Shown in pieces: positions 22,681 through 31,901 of a DNA stretch of 32,840 nt (the stretch's first letter is position 1; each line of letters opens with the position of its first letter). The position numbers were made by a program, and so were the translations under genes. The stretch spans positions 1 to 32,840 of the forward strand of contig CAMLYL010000033.1 of assembly GCA_946491665.1 (NCBI GenBank), given 5' to 3'. The stretch is from an uncultured Lachnospiraceae bacterium (GTDB lineage: Bacteria > Bacillota > Clostridia > Lachnospirales > Lachnospiraceae). The notes beneath the pieces were generated by a model that had not been told where the DNA came from, did no database searches, and saw nothing but the letters and a program-made list of their open reading frames with translations.

Positions 22681-25179
22681 TCACTGCACACTCACCGCAT
22701 AAAACTGATTTCCGCTGACGGCAAATTCTTCCGATGCAGTACTGATCGATCTGCTCTCCCTGCTGCCGCTGTCGGGATTATAAATAACAACACTGCCGTC
22801 ATTATATCCCGTAAGCAGTACAGGCCTGCCGTTCTGCACGCCGTATACCGGAGATCCCGCTCCCACATAATACAGCACCTGCTCAAGAGAGCAGCCTGTC
22901 AGATTATAAACCGACCGGTCAGAAACGGTCTCACTCAGAATATCATATACGGAGTTCCCCGCATTTAAAAGCGCGTCTGTGTCTGCCCCGGTTCCGGCCT
23001 GATTCAGCATAATAGCCAGGGCTTTTGCCGCGGCGCTGTTTCCCCCCGCTGCGGAAATTTCCAGAGACTGCGACTGTTTTTTCGCACATTTCCATACATA
23101 ATTCTGGTTCTTATCCACTACCACGCCGCGATTCTCATCGGCACTGGCAATCGCCTCTGTCACACTGTTTGTTCCCATCAGAACCTTTCCTTTTGCATAC
23201 ACATAATATGTGCTGCCGTCAAATTCTCCATCCATCTGCAGTTCCACGGACTCATCCGAAACAGTCAGCTGGGGAATTACCAGACTGGGTGATGAAGAAA
23301 TTTCTCCGGAAAGCTGCAGCGTCACCTGACGCTGTTTCACACTGTCCGTTGTTTCAGACACATATACCTGTTCTTTCTCCTGCATATCCCGGTTACGGAT
23401 CGTATCAGGCTCGGCATCGGAATAAACTCCGTTGCTGTAAACTGCCCGATCCAGGTAAATCGTGCCGTTTATCACTTCCGCTCCGGTCACATAACTGCCC
23501 TCACTGTTATAAGTTTTCAAAACTGCCAGGCTCTCATCCGTGGTATCCACAATCACCACCTGGCTCATAGCAAATATACCTGTCTGCTCCGAAACGTTTT
23601 CTGCCCGCGCGATACCGTAAATGCAGTCTGTTCCCAAAAATCCCAGAGGTTTAATGCGTTCTCCCTCTCCGACGCTGATATCACGGGTCTCTCCGCTCTC
23701 AAGATCTGTCAGATGCATAACAGCTGCCTCCGCAGCGCTGCCCTCCGTCCAGGCCAGGTACTGCCCGTCATCCGAACTTTCGCAGTTTCCCGCAGTCAGC
23801 CCGGAAATAAACACCTTTGCTTCCTTTGTATTCAGATCTACCTGATAAATCTGATCTCCCATAGCAAAATAGAACATCCCTGTATCAGAAATATACATGG
23901 TTTCACCGATCTCTTCCTTCATAATCTGATAGGAATCTGCAGATGGAATAAACAACTGCTCTTTCACCGTATTAGTGGTACGGTCATAATGGCAGACACT
24001 GATTCCTACCTGTCCTTCCCGGTTTCCGCGGTTCATATATCCATAAACAATAAAATCTATGCTTCCGCTCTCATTTGCACGGATGATACGGATATCATGC
24101 TCATTGTAGTTCTCCCGGATATCCATTCCTTCCTCACCCCGGAAACTGTAAACTTTTGTCAGATAATTGGAATCCCGATTATAACTCCAGAGCTCTCCCT
24201 GCTGCACAAAGCAGACTACTGTACCCGCCTCATTCGCCATAAAGTCCACATCCGAAGAACGAATTCCCAGATTCAATGTGCTGCCCTGCACATCGCTGCT
24301 TTCACCCCTGTAAATTTCCTCTGCTGTCCGTTCAAAGCTGAGAAGATACATTTTTTCCGTTCCATATCGGACACGATAGTACTCCTCCACATTATAATAC
24401 TCCAGAGATCCATCCTCTGCGGCTGTTGACATAATATAAGTCAGCAATATCACATTGTAGGAGTCATTCAGCTCTTTCACAGAGGCCACCGGCTCCGTAA
24501 CTTCCTCTCCCTGGAGTTCGCCCCAACAGGCCTGAGACAGACTGTTATTGATGGTAACCGTCTGCAGTGTGCTGTTATCCGCGCCGCTCTGAGGCTCCAT
24601 ATAGGATGCCAGCTCGCTCTGGCGGCTCTTATCCATCGTTATCTCGTGAAATGCCTTTACAAAAGAAATACACTCTCCAATGTGACTGTCGCCCGCACCG
24701 GTAATCCGGGTATAAAAATAGCAGGGATCTCCGCTGGTTGTCACCTGCAGAATCAGCAGATATTCCTCCCCTTCACTGAGCAGATTCCCAATGGGAAGCT
24801 CCGCCTGGGCAGTATCCTCTGTCGCAGTCAGATTTTCCGCTTCCGCCTGCTGTACCAGACGGGTCGTATCCAGCGTTCTCACCTCAAAACTGACAGATTT
24901 CACCGTATGTCCGTAGGAATCAATTTCCACAGGCAGCGTTTTTCCGGCCTCTACCGGAGTGATCGTATCCCGCATGGATGCTGCATTCATCTCCTGCGCA
25001 TAGCCATGCAGCTCATTGACTCTCTGGCCATCTTCCATCAGATAAACCACCGGAAGAGATGCCTCCGCCATATCTTCTGTCCGATCTCTGGTTTCATGAT
25101 TCGTTAGCCTGGAAAAAACAAACAGCCCGGCAATGAATACCGCAGCCAGAATTAAAAATTGTCTCAAAACCTTATTCAT
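22681..25179 (-). CDS. Large exported protein: propeller-like centre and degenerate C39-like tail
   Basis: 832 residues. Residues 5-25 are an uncleaved anchor or signal peptide (VLRQFLILAAVFIAGLFVF). Residues 45-260 contain a helical and beta mix with no recognised family. Residues 300-640 carry repeated beta segments (GELWSYNRDSNYLTKVYSF; YQVDLNTKEAKVFISG; YLAWTEG) like a WD40/TolB-type propeller. The last 150 residues resemble a C39-like domain (SAAAKALAIMLNQAG; GSPVYGVQNGRPVLLTGYNDGSVVIYNPDSG), but the expected catalytic Cys is missing. The ATG at 25179 (AAGGA, 8 bases) overlaps the methyltransferase stop by 8 bp; an ATG at 25197 is possible. Conserved in related bacteria as far as I recall; role unknown. 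Confidence 0.8.
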   Translation of the reverse strand: MNKVLRQFLILAAVFIAGLFVFSRLTNHETRDRTEDMAEASLPVVYLMEDGQRVNELHGYAQEMNAASMRDTITPVEAGKTLPVEIDSYGHTVKSVSFEVRTLDTTRLVQQAEAENLTATEDTAQAELPIGNLLSEGEEYLLILQVTTSGDPCYFYTRITGAGDSHIGECISFVKAFHEITMDKSRQSELASYMEPQSGADNSTLQTVTINNSLSQACWGELQGEEVTEPVASVKELNDSYNVILLTYIMSTAAEDGSLEYYNVEEYYRVRYGTEKMYLLSFERTAEEIYRGESSDVQGSTLNLGIRSSDVDFMANEAGTVVCFVQQGELWSYNRDSNYLTKVYSFRGEEGMDIRENYNEHDIRIIRANESGSIDFIVYGYMNRGNREGQVGISVCHYDRTTNTVKEQLFIPSADSYQIMKEEIGETMYISDTGMFYFAMGDQIYQVDLNTKEAKVFISGLTAGNCESSDDGQYLAWTEGSAAEAAVMHLTDLESGETRDISVGEGERIKPLGFLGTDCIYGIARAENVSEQTGIFAMSQVVIVDTTDESLAVLKTYNSEGSYVTGAEVINGTIYLDRAVYSNGVYSDAEPDTIRNRDMQEKEQVYVSETTDSVKQRQVTLQLSGEISSSPSLVIPQLTVSDESVELQMDGEFDGSTYYVYAKGKVLMGTNSVTEAIASADENRGVVVDKNQNYVWKCAKKQSQSLEISAAGGNSAAAKALAIMLNQAGTGADTDALLNAGNSVYDILSETVSDRSVYNLTGCSLEQVLYYVGAGSPVYGVQNGRPVLLTGYNDGSVVIYNPDSGSRESRSISTASEEFAVSGNQFYAVSVQ

Positions 25180-26332
25180 CTGACGCATCCTTTCCATTTT
25201 CCGTCAAAAGATCCAGCGTCGGACTCACATGAAGCTCGTCCATCATCCGGCGCAGCCCGGGTATCTTCTTTTCCTCCCCGCTTTTTACCGCCCGAAGCAG
25301 AATATTTTTGGGCGTATGCTCCATATCAATAAATTCCAGCACCTGGACCCGGTAGCCGGCTTCTTCCAGCAGATTCGCCCGGATGCCGTCTGTGATCAGA
25401 GCCGCCATGCGTTCTTTTAATAAGCCATATTTCATAACCGGAGCCAGCAGTTCACTATTTATCTGTCCGTTCAGCTCATGCTGACAGCAGGGCACCGACA
25501 GAATCACCTTCGCCCCCCAGCGCACCGCCCGTTCCAGCGCATAATCAGTGGCAGTATCACAGGCATGCAGAGTTACCACCAGGTCCACCTGGCTCACACC
25601 CTCATAATCCGCAATATCTCCCACCAGAAAATTCAGCTTTTCATAGCCGTATTTTTCCGCCAGCCGCTGACAGTCCGCGATGACTTCCGCTTTCAGATCC
25701 AGACCGATAATCCGCACATCATAGCCCCTAAGTTCATGGAGATAATAATACATGGCAAACGTCAGATAAGACTTCCCGCATCCGAAATCAATCATCACCA
25801 GCTCACGATCCCCCGGAAGCTCCGGTACAATATCTTCTATAAACTCCAGAAAACGGTTCATCTGACGGAACTTGTCATATCTGGAGCTGACAATCTTTCC
25901 TTCCGGAGTCTGAACACCCAAGTCCACCAGAAACGGCACCGGCACGGACGGGTCCAGAATATATCTCTTCTTCCGGTTATGCTCCAGAGAAGAACCTGTT
26001 TTGATCTGACATCCCGCCCGGGACCGCTTCACCATCATTTTTCCCTTTTTACTGATCAGCACATGCACCCGGCCTGCCGGATGCAGTGCTTCCAGCTGTC
26101 TCATATTTTCCATCCAGAACGCCACTTTTTCATATACTTCTTCAGCAGACAGATTATAATGCTGCACCTGCTTCTGCGTATATGCGCCTGCCTGAAACTT
26201 CAGCTCATTTTTCAGGAGCACCGGACGGATTTCTACTTTCCGGATGCCCTCTTTCTGCCGGGGATTGCTCAGAATGATTTTCCCCAGCTCTCTATCTAAA
26301 CAGTATTCCAGTATTTCCTTCCACTGATTCAT
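25172..26332 (-). CDS. Class I SAM methyltransferase, METTL25/Methyltransf_32-like
   Basis: 386 residues. The first 170 form an N-terminal domain of unclear role. The Rossmann-like methyltransferase follows: VMIDFGCGKSYLTFAMYYYL (about 188-207) is SAM motif I, IIGLDLKAEVIADC motif II, FLVGDIADY motif III and VVTLHACDTATDYAL motif IV, then SVPCCQHELNGQI. The FGCGKSYLT and LHACDTATD pattern is that of Methyltransf_32, a family including METTL25 and RRNAD1. The substrate is unknown; RNA is a reasonable guess. It is followed directly by the large exported protein gene. Confidence 0.88.
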   Translation of the reverse strand: MNQWKEILEYCLDRELGKIILSNPRQKEGIRKVEIRPVLLKNELKFQAGAYTQKQVQHYNLSAEEVYEKVAFWMENMRQLEALHPAGRVHVLISKKGKMMVKRSRAGCQIKTGSSLEHNRKKRYILDPSVPVPFLVDLGVQTPEGKIVSSRYDKFRQMNRFLEFIEDIVPELPGDRELVMIDFGCGKSYLTFAMYYYLHELRGYDVRIIGLDLKAEVIADCQRLAEKYGYEKLNFLVGDIADYEGVSQVDLVVTLHACDTATDYALERAVRWGAKVILSVPCCQHELNGQINSELLAPVMKYGLLKERMAALITDGIRANLLEEAGYRVQVLEFIDMEHTPKNILLRAVKSGEEKKIPGLRRMMDELHVSPTLDLLTENGKDASDE

Positions 26333-26395
26333 CCTTTATCCTCATTGCAGTTTTTCAATATTGTAAAACCTTTTTTCTGAAACCTCAAGTTCTTT

Positions 26396-26845
26396 TCAAT
26401 ACCACCGGCGGCACCTGCGGTATCGGCAGCGTCTCCGATACATTTCCTGCGCCAGCATTACTTCAATCAGCTGCATAAAAGGATCGTTGCGGTCTGGTCC
26501 CACGGACAGCCGTTCCATCTCCTGCTCTGCCGGAATGCCTCTTGTACCGGCGCCCGCAGCTGACAGCTCCTGACGGATTCTTCTGCAGATCATCCGAAAC
26601 AGAAGGCGGTCGGGATACTCATCAAACATCATACTCCCCTCATGCTCCATCTTATCGCATTCCCTGGATACCAGTTCCTGAATCCGCCTGGCATCCCTCG
26701 GATACATCTCCTGCAGCCGCCGGCAGTCTCTGTCATATTCCGCCTCTTCCAGAAACGAATTGCGCATGGGATATGTCATATAAAAGGGGATCTTCTCACC
26801 GGCCTGACCGCCGAACATATCATAATATTCCTGTCCAAAATCCAT
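26396..26845 (-). CDS. Small Arg/Cys/Tyr-rich hypothetical protein
   Basis: 149 residues from the ATG at 26845 (GGAGAATAGG upstream; a GTG at 26875 is weaker). The N-terminus MDFGQEYYDMFGGQAGEKIPFYMTYPMRN is followed by a charged helical middle and a C-terminal tail YRRRCRYRRCRRWY. There are no membrane segments. Such Arg/Cys/Tyr-rich tails occur in spore-coat proteins and also in nucleic-acid binding tails, so a spore role is only a guess. It lies 63 bp upstream of the methyltransferase gene. Confidence 0.7.
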   Translation of the reverse strand: MDFGQEYYDMFGGQAGEKIPFYMTYPMRNSFLEEAEYDRDCRRLQEMYPRDARRIQELVSRECDKMEHEGSMMFDEYPDRLLFRMICRRIRQELSAAGAGTRGIPAEQEMERLSVGPDRNDPFMQLIEVMLAQEMYRRRCRYRRCRRWY

Positions 26846-26920
26846 CCTATTCTCCGAAATAGCTTTCTTTCCCACAGAATATGCAATTTCCGGCGGAAAA
26901 TCTACTCTTTTTAGAAATTT

Positions 26921-27583
26921 TTAAGAAAATGTTCGCAAAATGCACATTGTCAGTTCCTCCGCAGAACTGACAATATGATCGGCGCCCTGCCGCCGAAGAA
27001 ACTCCGCGGATTTAAATCCCCAGGTCACAGAAATGCAGGGAATGCCCGCATTTGCCGCGGTTTCAATATCCACCTCGGAATCGCCGACATAGATACATTC
27101 CTCCGGTTCGGCCCCCAGTTCCTTCATTGCCTCAAAAACAGTGTCCGGAGCCGGTTTTTTACGGATGCCCCTTGCCTCCGCCTCTCCTATAGCAACCTCT
27201 ATGGTATCCGCAAAAAACTGCCTGTTCAGCCCTTTGACCGCCGCATCAAATTTGTTGGAAACAATAGCCAGTTTATATCCCTTATTCTTTAAAGTGTCCA
27301 GCATTTCCGGAATACCCGGAAATGGTCCGGTATGATCCAGCATATGTTTTTGATAATGAATGGGAAAATCCCGGATGCAGTCTGCATAATGCGGATTCTT
27401 CCTGCCGCCGGGAAGCGCCCTCTCCATCAAAACATAAATCCCGTTTCCCACTTTCCGGCGAACATCCTCCCGGTCATAAACGGGTCCGCCGTACTTTTCC
27501 ATACAATAGTTCACACTGGCCGTCAAATCGTCCAGTGTGTCCATTAAAGTTCCGTCTAAATCAAATATTATCGTATTTCTCAA
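26921..27583 (-). CDS. HAD-superfamily phosphatase, phosphoglycolate phosphatase-like
   Basis: 220 residues. IIFDLDGTLMDT at the N-terminus has the nucleophile and acid Asp (residues 8 and 10). IVSNKFDAAV is motif II, KKPAPDTVFEA carries the motif III Lys, and YVGDSEVDIETAANAG is motif IV. The helical cap (about 18-85) is of the Gph/PpaX type. I prefer TTG at 27583 with AGGAG four bases upstream, giving the usual short N-terminus; GTG at 27598 is the alternative. It overlaps the DUF4428 gene by 23 bp, so translation is likely coupled. The substrate cannot be read from sequence. Confidence 0.9.
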   Translation of the reverse strand: MRNTIIFDLDGTLMDTLDDLTASVNYCMEKYGGPVYDREDVRRKVGNGIYVLMERALPGGRKNPHYADCIRDFPIHYQKHMLDHTGPFPGIPEMLDTLKNKGYKLAIVSNKFDAAVKGLNRQFFADTIEVAIGEAEARGIRKKPAPDTVFEAMKELGAEPEECIYVGDSEVDIETAANAGIPCISVTWGFKSAEFLRRQGADHIVSSAEELTMCILRTFS

Positions 27584-28280
27584 TGATCTCCTGCTCACTT
27601 TCTTCTCCGGTTATCCCTGTTCCGGCTCCTGTCAGAGAAACCGCCTCGCCGCAGCCGTTCTCAGACTCCTGACCCGGATCGGATATTCCTCTTAAAATCT
27701 CCGTGATTTTTTCCAGAGCTCTGCGGTTGGCCTTATATCCCAGAGAACCGGACTTCACCTCATCATTCATGGAAACAGTCTCTATATCGATAGATTTCGT
27801 ATAGGGATTATTCAGGTCAATATGAACCTTCATGCTGTGCAGTATGACAGGCTCTTCCTTTTTCCCCCCGAACAGTGTATCAAAGACACCTTTCTTTTCC
27901 TCTTCCTCCACCGGCTGTCCGTCTTCCAGATACTGAAAATCTGCAATCTCACCATATTGGAAAATCGGGGGATTCTTATCTCTGCGGCTCTTTGTACAAT
28001 ACCACAGCTTCTGCACCTCATCCACACAAAGCAGGGAGGCGCCTGCTTTTGCCTCCAGTGTCGCCTGAAACCGCTCGAACTTTTCCAGATTCCTCGCACG
28101 ATATTCCAGGTGCCGCTTCATATCCTCTCCAGACTGACGCGGAATCAGCGCCGCATCCATATTCACTCTGGCGCTGCATTCCCGGCACAGGGGTACATTA
28201 TCTTTAATCCGGATCAGCACATCGCCTCTGATTCTCTTCCCGCAGACCGGGCAAACCTCTTTACTGCCAAATAATCCCAT
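27561..28280 (-). CDS. DUF4428-type zinc-ribbon protein
   Basis: 239 residues, soluble. The N-terminus MGLFGSKEVCPVCGKRIRGD with a later PLCREC is a four-Cys zinc ribbon as in DUF4428. The middle has a beta-rich domain (LWYCTKSRRDKNPPIFQYGEIADFQYLEDGQPV; HSMKVHIDLNNPYTKSIDIE) resembling PH-like/SHOCT-associated domains. The C-terminal 50 residues are disordered and acidic. AAAGGAGG is before the ATG. It lies between the TPM gene (112-bp gap with a possible promoter) and the HAD gene. Function unknown. Confidence 0.85.
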   Translation of the reverse strand: MGLFGSKEVCPVCGKRIRGDVLIRIKDNVPLCRECSARVNMDAALIPRQSGEDMKRHLEYRARNLEKFERFQATLEAKAGASLLCVDEVQKLWYCTKSRRDKNPPIFQYGEIADFQYLEDGQPVEEEEKKGVFDTLFGGKKEEPVILHSMKVHIDLNNPYTKSIDIETVSMNDEVKSGSLGYKANRRALEKITEILRGISDPGQESENGCGEAVSLTGAGTGITGEESEQEIIEKYDNI

Positions 28281-28309
28281 GGAAAAAACCTCCTTTGCAT
28301 GCTGTTTTG

Positions 28310-28338
28310 ATTTTAACGCGAAAATAAATATCCTGCAA
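28310..28338 (-). promoter_or_regulatory. Possible internal promoter before the DUF4428 gene
   Basis: TTGCAG (28338-28333), 17 bp, TAAAAT (28315-28310) on the minus strand. The -10 is good but the -35 matches only three of six, so this is tentative. Confidence 0.35.
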
Positions 28339-28391
28339 CTGCCTTATGATCAGATTCGACAGGTGTTTTTTATCGGGAGCAGCTGAAAGCC

Positions 28392-29195
28392 TCAGAACTT
28401 CCCGCTGGAACTGCTGTATCCTCCTCCGCCGCCTCCGCCGCTTCCCGAAGAATGATTTTCTATTCTTACTCTGGTCTGCGTCATATGAGTAAACTGATCC
28501 CGCCGCAGCGTAATCTCCGCACCGCCGGGCGCCACATACTGATCTGCCTGTGTCTTTTCCGCCACATTTTTCATTCTGGAACGGATCAGAGCTGCAACAA
28601 CCAGACCGACAACGATTCCAAGTCCCAGAGAAAACAGCCATTTCAGCAATTGATAAGCAGGATTGCTCTCCCTGGTCATCGGAGTCCCCTCTGCGGCCAG
28701 TGACAGAAGCTGATCACATTCCTCTATATAATCAGTAAAACCGGCCTGAAAATCATCCTCCCCGAACTCGTCCAGAAATGCCTCTGCCAGCACGTCCTTT
28801 GCATAATCGTTATACGCCTGATTGGCAAAAACTCCATGAACAAGCAATATGTAATCCCGCTCCTTCATAGAAAGCAGAAGCATGATGCCGTCCCTGTCGT
28901 CCCGCAGCCCCAGTCCAAGCTCTTCATAAATACTCTGCGCCGCCAGATCCAGGTCAGAATTCCATTCCTTATAGTCATTGACCATAACCATATAAACGCC
29001 GCTGTCATATTTTTCTGAAACCTCTGCTGCCTGGCTGTTTAAGGCGGCATATGCGCTGTCATCCAGCAGCCCCTCTTCATAATATACATACTGCGCTGCC
29101 TCTGCCGGTGCGCCTGCATACGCCGTCCCCGGCAGTACAGCGGTCATAAGCAGCATAATCATCGCTGTCAGTATCTTTCTTATTTGCTTTTTCAT
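28392..29195 (-). CDS. TPM-domain secreted or membrane protein (YgcG-like)
   Basis: 267 residues from the ATG at 29195 (GGGGG 11 bases upstream). Residues 1-27 are a signal peptide (MKKQIRKILTAMIMLLMTAVLPGTAYAG). Residues 35-170 are a TPM domain (YVYYEEGLLDDSAYAALNSQAAEVSEKYDSGVYMVMVND; DDRDGIMLLLSMKERDYILLV). One helix at about 185-210 returns the chain to the cytoplasm, and the tail ends in a Gly/Ser run. TPM proteins occur in membrane complexes and photosystem repair; the bacterial function is poorly known. It lies 17 bp after the zinc-ribbon membrane protein gene. Confidence 0.88.
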   Translation of the reverse strand: MKKQIRKILTAMIMLLMTAVLPGTAYAGAPAEAAQYVYYEEGLLDDSAYAALNSQAAEVSEKYDSGVYMVMVNDYKEWNSDLDLAAQSIYEELGLGLRDDRDGIMLLLSMKERDYILLVHGVFANQAYNDYAKDVLAEAFLDEFGEDDFQAGFTDYIEECDQLLSLAAEGTPMTRESNPAYQLLKWLFSLGLGIVVGLVVAALIRSRMKNVAEKTQADQYVAPGGAEITLRRDQFTHMTQTRVRIENHSSGSGGGGGGGYSSSSGKF

Positions 29196-29212
29196 CCGTC
29201 TGCTTTCCCCCT

Positions 29213-30352
29213 TTATATAATCAGAGACGCCAGAGCACCGCCAACACCGATCAATCCGAACAGTAAAGTCAGTCCTCCAATCAGGCACAAACGCAGAATC
29301 GAGTATTTTGCTTTCGATACCGGCAGATCCCCTGCCAGCTTGCCTGTTTGTCCGTTCATCATAAATAAATAATTCTTATCCTTCCATCTGGTATTTAAAA
29401 CCCACACCGGAAGCAGCGCGTATTTTACCTCGCCCCTCTGCATCCGGATATCCCGACCGGTTTCTGCCACAGTCTCATATCCCTGCACATCCCTTCTCAG
29501 CAACCCTTCCAGTGAATTCTCACAGCGAATATCCGCCCGGGGCGCACATTCCTCGATGGAAACATCATACTTATTTGCCAGATACCCCGGCATATAAACG
29601 GTGGAAAATTCCCGGATGTCATTATAATCAAAAGGTTCTATGGAATCCATATAATCATCCGGCATCTGCCTGGACGCATCGGCAGGAATCCGCTGAAACT
29701 CGGCTCTGCCCTCCCGCTGCACCAGGAAATGAGACGTATCTGTCACACGATACTCGCCTTCTCTGTGCGTCACACTCCGGGTTGCTTTATAAGTCACATG
29801 GCCCCAGGCTCTGGCATTGAACAGCCAGAAAGGTACGTAAACCCCCTTGATTTCCTCAATATGATTCACGGCGCTGAAATCTTTCGGCAGAAGAAACTTG
29901 CCTCTGTAATGATTTTTCAGCGCTTCCACCGCTGCCTTTTTCTCCAGTTTAAATGGAATGATATAATCCGGCTTCAATGTTCCGGCAAATTGTCCGGGAA
30001 CAATTGTCGGATTTCCACAGTATGGGCAGCTGCCTGCTGCCGTGGACGCGTCACAGATCAGCTCCGCTCCGCAGGAAGGGCACTGGTAAGCTCTCATATT
30101 CTCTTCATCGCTCCCCCAGTCATCATTTACAGATGAAGTATCCCAGAAATTCTCTTCCTGCTCCTGCCGCTGTTCTTCTTCTTTCTCAAAGGCTTTCGAT
30201 GCCTGCTCTTCCTTTTCCGCATACAGAGCCTCCATTTCTTCTGTTGAATAAGAATTGCCGCAATACTCACACTCCAGCCTGCCGCTGGCTCCGTTAAAGT
30301 GAAGAGGTCCGGTACATGCCGGACACTGATAATTTGTAATTTGCTCCGCCAT
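29213..30352 (-). CDS. Double zinc-ribbon protein with C-terminal membrane helices
   Basis: 379 residues. Two Cys4 ribbons are visible: YQCPACTGPL...CEYCGNSY (about 8-35) and YQCPSCGAEL...CPYCGNP (about 88-118), of the TFIIB/primosomal type. Residues 40-80 are a Glu/Gln coiled coil. About 120-340 is a beta-rich domain (YIIPFKLEKKAAVEALKNHYRGKFLLPKDF; VPFWLFNARAWGHVTYKATR; YMPGYLANKYDVS). The last 30 residues are one or two hydrophobic helices. AAAGGAGAAAG precedes the ATG. It opens the seven-gene run, and ribbon plus TPM genes seem to be regular neighbours. Function unknown. Confidence 0.86.
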   Translation of the reverse strand: MAEQITNYQCPACTGPLHFNGASGRLECEYCGNSYSTEEMEALYAEKEEQASKAFEKEEEQRQEQEENFWDTSSVNDDWGSDEENMRAYQCPSCGAELICDASTAAGSCPYCGNPTIVPGQFAGTLKPDYIIPFKLEKKAAVEALKNHYRGKFLLPKDFSAVNHIEEIKGVYVPFWLFNARAWGHVTYKATRSVTHREGEYRVTDTSHFLVQREGRAEFQRIPADASRQMPDDYMDSIEPFDYNDIREFSTVYMPGYLANKYDVSIEECAPRADIRCENSLEGLLRRDVQGYETVAETGRDIRMQRGEVKYALLPVWVLNTRWKDKNYLFMMNGQTGKLAGDLPVSKAKYSILRLCLIGGLTLLFGLIGVGGALASLII

Positions 30353-30477
30353 CTGCTTTCTCCTTTCCCGGGCGTTCTTCTGCCCATCCAGGTATCCTCA
30401 AAGTCTTCTCCTCTGTATTCCTCAAAAACACTTCTGCTTCTGCTCTTTTGCATCTTCAATACCTGATTATATTTTCT

Positions 30478-30507
30478 ATTATACACTGACACCCAAACTG
30501 CTGTCAT
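30478..30507 (-). promoter_or_regulatory. Promoter of the zinc-ribbon/TPM gene run
   Basis: ATGACA (30507-30502, five of six) and a perfect TATAAT (30483-30478) are 18 bp apart on the minus strand. The expected start is near 30471, with a leader of about 118 nt. Confidence 0.65.
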
Positions 30508-30530
30508 TAAAAAACTGTGCTTCTGTTTCA

Positions 30531-30578
30531 AAAGCCGGTGCGGACGCTGACTTCTCAGTCCTCATCCACACCGGCTTT
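30531..30578 (-). terminator. Terminator of the two-component operon
   Basis: AAAGCCGGTG and CACCGGCTTT form a perfect 10-bp stem around a 28-base loop and overlap the kinase stop codon. The minus-strand product ends GGCUUUUG. It separates the kinase gene from the promoter of the zinc-ribbon run. Confidence 0.7.
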
Positions 30579-31901
30579 CCATGGAAGCTGCAGTACCATT
30601 TCAAACTGCTTCTGTTTCTTCTCCACCACGCACGCCCCGTCCATATCTTTCATCATTTTATCAACATTGTGCAGTCCTATACTGGTACTTCCCTCTTTTC
30701 TTTTTTTATCTTCAGGATCTGCACACACCGTATTCCGGAATACCAGCCTTCCCCATTCTTCTGTATGATTGGTATATATCTTTATTGGGGCTTTTTTATC
30801 CGCATATTTTATAATGTTGGAAACAATATTATCTAAAATCCGGTTTATATATTCTTCATTCACACAAATCTTTCGGTTATCTTTTTCCAGATCCGTCTCT
30901 GTGATATACTGTCTCTCCTCCAGATAAGCAGCCATTTCTGACAGAGGATCATAAAATACTTCCCGGAAGGTTTCAGGTTCTCCCAGTTTCACCTCTGCCC
31001 CTTCCGCCATCAGGGCATATTCAAATATATTATCCGAAAGACGCTTGATCTGCTGCGCTTTTTTGTCAATCTTCCAGAGATATTCCTGCAGCAGATCAGG
31101 ATCACTTATTTCTTTTTTTCTGAGAAGCCCTGTATAAATCAGCAATGAAGTCAGCGGCGTACGAAGATCATGTGACATTTCCGTTATAATTCTCCGATTG
31201 GCCAGGCTCAGTTCCTCTTCATTCTCGCTGCTTTCTTTCAGCGCAATCCGCATATGATTCATTCCTTCCGCCAGCAGCGACAATTCATTTCTTCCCCGCA
31301 CCGTAATCTCATAATCCAGATCCCCGCTTCCGAGAATATCACATTCCTCCTTCAATTTCCCGATATAACGCACGGTTCTCCGTATTCCAAATATAACAAT
31401 CAGAATCAACAGCACTACTGCCAGCAGAATCTCCGCAATCAACGCATAGGTGTACAGCTGATACGCAAAAAAACCATACAGAAAAACATCCGCTGTTCCA
31501 TCGGAAAATTCTACTGTATAGTAATGCTCCCATTCATAATATCTTCCTTCCACCGCAACATCCTCTACTGCGGCCTCCGGATAATAGGAATTGTACGTCA
31601 GAAGTTCATTTTTATATACCTGTATGGAAATAATTTTCTGGCGTTTCACCCACGCAGTGAGCTTATCGGAATCATTGGAGGACACCTGATTCTCATCGAT
31701 AAATTTCTGTAAATCATCCACGTATGCGCTGCTGATCTGTTCTATGTGCTCTCTGTTCATAAAAATCTCTGTAATAATCCTCGCTCCTATACGGTTTATC
31801 AGCAGATAAAATGCACCGGAAATCAGAATTGCAGCTAACAGAAGTCCGACAAGCTGAACATACATGGACTGAAATTTTCGTTTTGATTTAATGCGCGCCA
31901 A
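30555..31901 (-). CDS. Sensor histidine kinase
   Basis: 448 residues. Membrane helices at about 14-36 and 152-172 enclose a 115-residue sensor outside the membrane with many Tyr and acidic residues. HAMP is about 173-225 (GDLDYEITVRGRNELSLLAEGMNHM). The phospho-acceptor is His244 in EMSHDLRTPLTSLL. The ATPase part has an N box NRILDNIVSNIIKYA, and a late STSIGLHNVDKMM replaces the usual Gly-rich boxes; the classical DxGxG is not clear. The start is TTG at 31901 with AAAGGGG 7 bases upstream, overlapping the regulator by 14 bp. The signal is unknown. Confidence 0.92.
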   Translation of the reverse strand: MARIKSKRKFQSMYVQLVGLLLAAILISGAFYLLINRIGARIITEIFMNREHIEQISSAYVDDLQKFIDENQVSSNDSDKLTAWVKRQKIISIQVYKNELLTYNSYYPEAAVEDVAVEGRYYEWEHYYTVEFSDGTADVFLYGFFAYQLYTYALIAEILLAVVLLILIVIFGIRRTVRYIGKLKEECDILGSGDLDYEITVRGRNELSLLAEGMNHMRIALKESSENEEELSLANRRIITEMSHDLRTPLTSLLIYTGLLRKKEISDPDLLQEYLWKIDKKAQQIKRLSDNIFEYALMAEGAEVKLGEPETFREVFYDPLSEMAAYLEERQYITETDLEKDNRKICVNEEYINRILDNIVSNIIKYADKKAPIKIYTNHTEEWGRLVFRNTVCADPEDKKRKEGSTSIGLHNVDKMMKDMDGACVVEKKQKQFEMVLQLPWKAGVDED

